Below the pieces are notes generated by a model. The model made no database searches, was not told where the DNA came from, and worked only from the letters and a program-made list of their open reading frames with translations. A stretch of 40,371 bases of DNA from Planctomycetaceae bacterium UBA2972. Lineage in GTDB: Bacteria > Planctomycetota > Planctomycetia > Pirellulales > Pirellulaceae. Shown here piece by piece: positions 40,135 to 40,371 of the stretch (position 1 is its first letter; the number at the start of each line of letters is the position of its first letter). The stretch lies in the NCBI GenBank assembly GCA_002348315.1, contig DEAW01000124.1, forward strand, positions 2,417-42,787, in the 5' to 3' direction. The position numbers and the translations under genes were made by a program.

Positions 40135-40371
40135 CTATTGGTTTTTTCCAAGAACGATGTCTCTGGTGATGCGTTGCAGGTCCCGTTGGGTTTGTCCAAG
40201 TTTTTGTAACGCTTCAACGAGGTCGGTATCACTGGCCTGACCGGTGGGGTCGTCAATGTCATCCAGCAGACGTGAGTATCGCTGTGTTCGTTTGTTGATT
40301 CTCAGTTGCAATGACCGAATCATTCGAAGTTCAGAAAGCTGGTCCACCAGCGGTTTCTCTTGGTCCTGCTG
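40135..40371 (-). CDS. C-terminal part of a hydrophilic helical protein (runs off the window)
   Basis: The last 78 codons of a gene whose start lies beyond the window. The frame is open to the last base. It reads L-R-M-I-R-S-L-Q-L-R-I-N-K-R-T and ends D-I-V-L-G-K-N-Q, charged and helical with heptad-like spacing, so coiled coil is likely. No domain is recognised. The stop lies 16 bp before the next ATG on the same strand, so it belongs to the protease/pseudoprotease operon. An ATG/GTG-initiated short ORF inside (40347) is just part of this longer frame. Confidence 0.7.
   Translation of the reverse strand, partial: QQDQEKPLVDQLSELRMIRSLQLRINKRTQRYSRLLDDIDDPTGQASDTDLVEALQKLGQTQRDLQRITRDIVLGKNQ

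Noticed and set aside
40119..40262. Longer start for the Q-rich secreted protein
   Set aside because: The extra 48 residues lie in the wrong frame of the preceding gene and would bury the signal peptide; a GGAG site supports ATG 40118.
1..40371. CRISPR arrays, IS elements, tRNA or rRNA genes
   Set aside because: No regularly spaced repeats, transposase motifs or tRNA/rRNA signatures were seen on reading; short RNA genes could still be missed by eye.

Overview
The window looks like a chromosomal segment from a member of the Planctomycetes. Four things point there: a methanofuran/methylofuran biosynthesis gene set in a bacterium, a DUF1598-like secreted protein, many signal-peptide/PDZ/NPCBM proteins, and a soluble eukaryotic-like Ser/Thr kinase. 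Base composition is near balanced, Shine-Dalgarno sites are often weak, and GTG starts are common. I see no phage, IS element, CRISPR array, rRNA or tRNA. The assignment to a phylum is inference; I do not name a genus.

Layout. 1-3.3 kb (+): HAD hydrolase, 6-phosphogluconate dehydrogenase with a strong terminator, and an SDR oxidoreductase. 3.3-5.3 kb (-): rfbB-rfbA for dTDP-4-keto-6-deoxyglucose. 5.5-9.4 kb: tRNA modification genes (queG plus dus on -, a second dus on +) around a small lipoprotein. 9.5-12.8 kb: a deacetylase-like protein converging on a sodium:alanine-type symporter with an unusual 235-residue N-terminal extension. 13.1-19.0 kb (+): an iron-sulfur assembly cluster, SufR-like regulator, orphan NuoB-like protein, SufC, SufB, SufD, Rieske ferredoxin and SufT-like protein, with no cysteine desulfurase. 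It runs straight into an ATP-grasp ligase (mfnD-like), which meets an mfnF-mfnE pair coming from the other strand with overlapping 3' ends. These three enzymes match the methanofuran/methylofuran side-chain pathway and imply H4MPT-linked C1 metabolism.

21.7-31.6 kb: DUF1598-like secreted protein, a 524-bp intergenic region with three inverted repeats, an FHA-GAF-AAA+-Fis sigma-54 activator in tandem with a glycosyltransferase, a Ser/Thr kinase, a D-2-hydroxyacid dehydrogenase, and a DoxX protein with a Tat-exported Gfo/Idh/MocA oxidoreductase. 31.7-33.0 kb (-): a small membrane protein and a sugar phosphate isomerase-like TIM barrel.

33.0-40.4 kb (-): the most unusual part. This is a tightly packed operon of at least six genes, five with visible N-terminal signal peptides or hydrophobic leaders. 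An intact HtrA-like protease (His80, Asp111, Ser193) is followed by two trypsin-fold/PDZ proteins in which all three catalytic positions are substituted. The last of these also carries a C-terminal alpha/beta-hydrolase-like domain whose nucleophile serine is replaced by glutamine. Upstream are an NPCBM-like protein, a Q-rich secreted protein and a truncated coiled-coil-like gene. I read this as a candidate envelope complex of one protease and two pseudo-enzymes.
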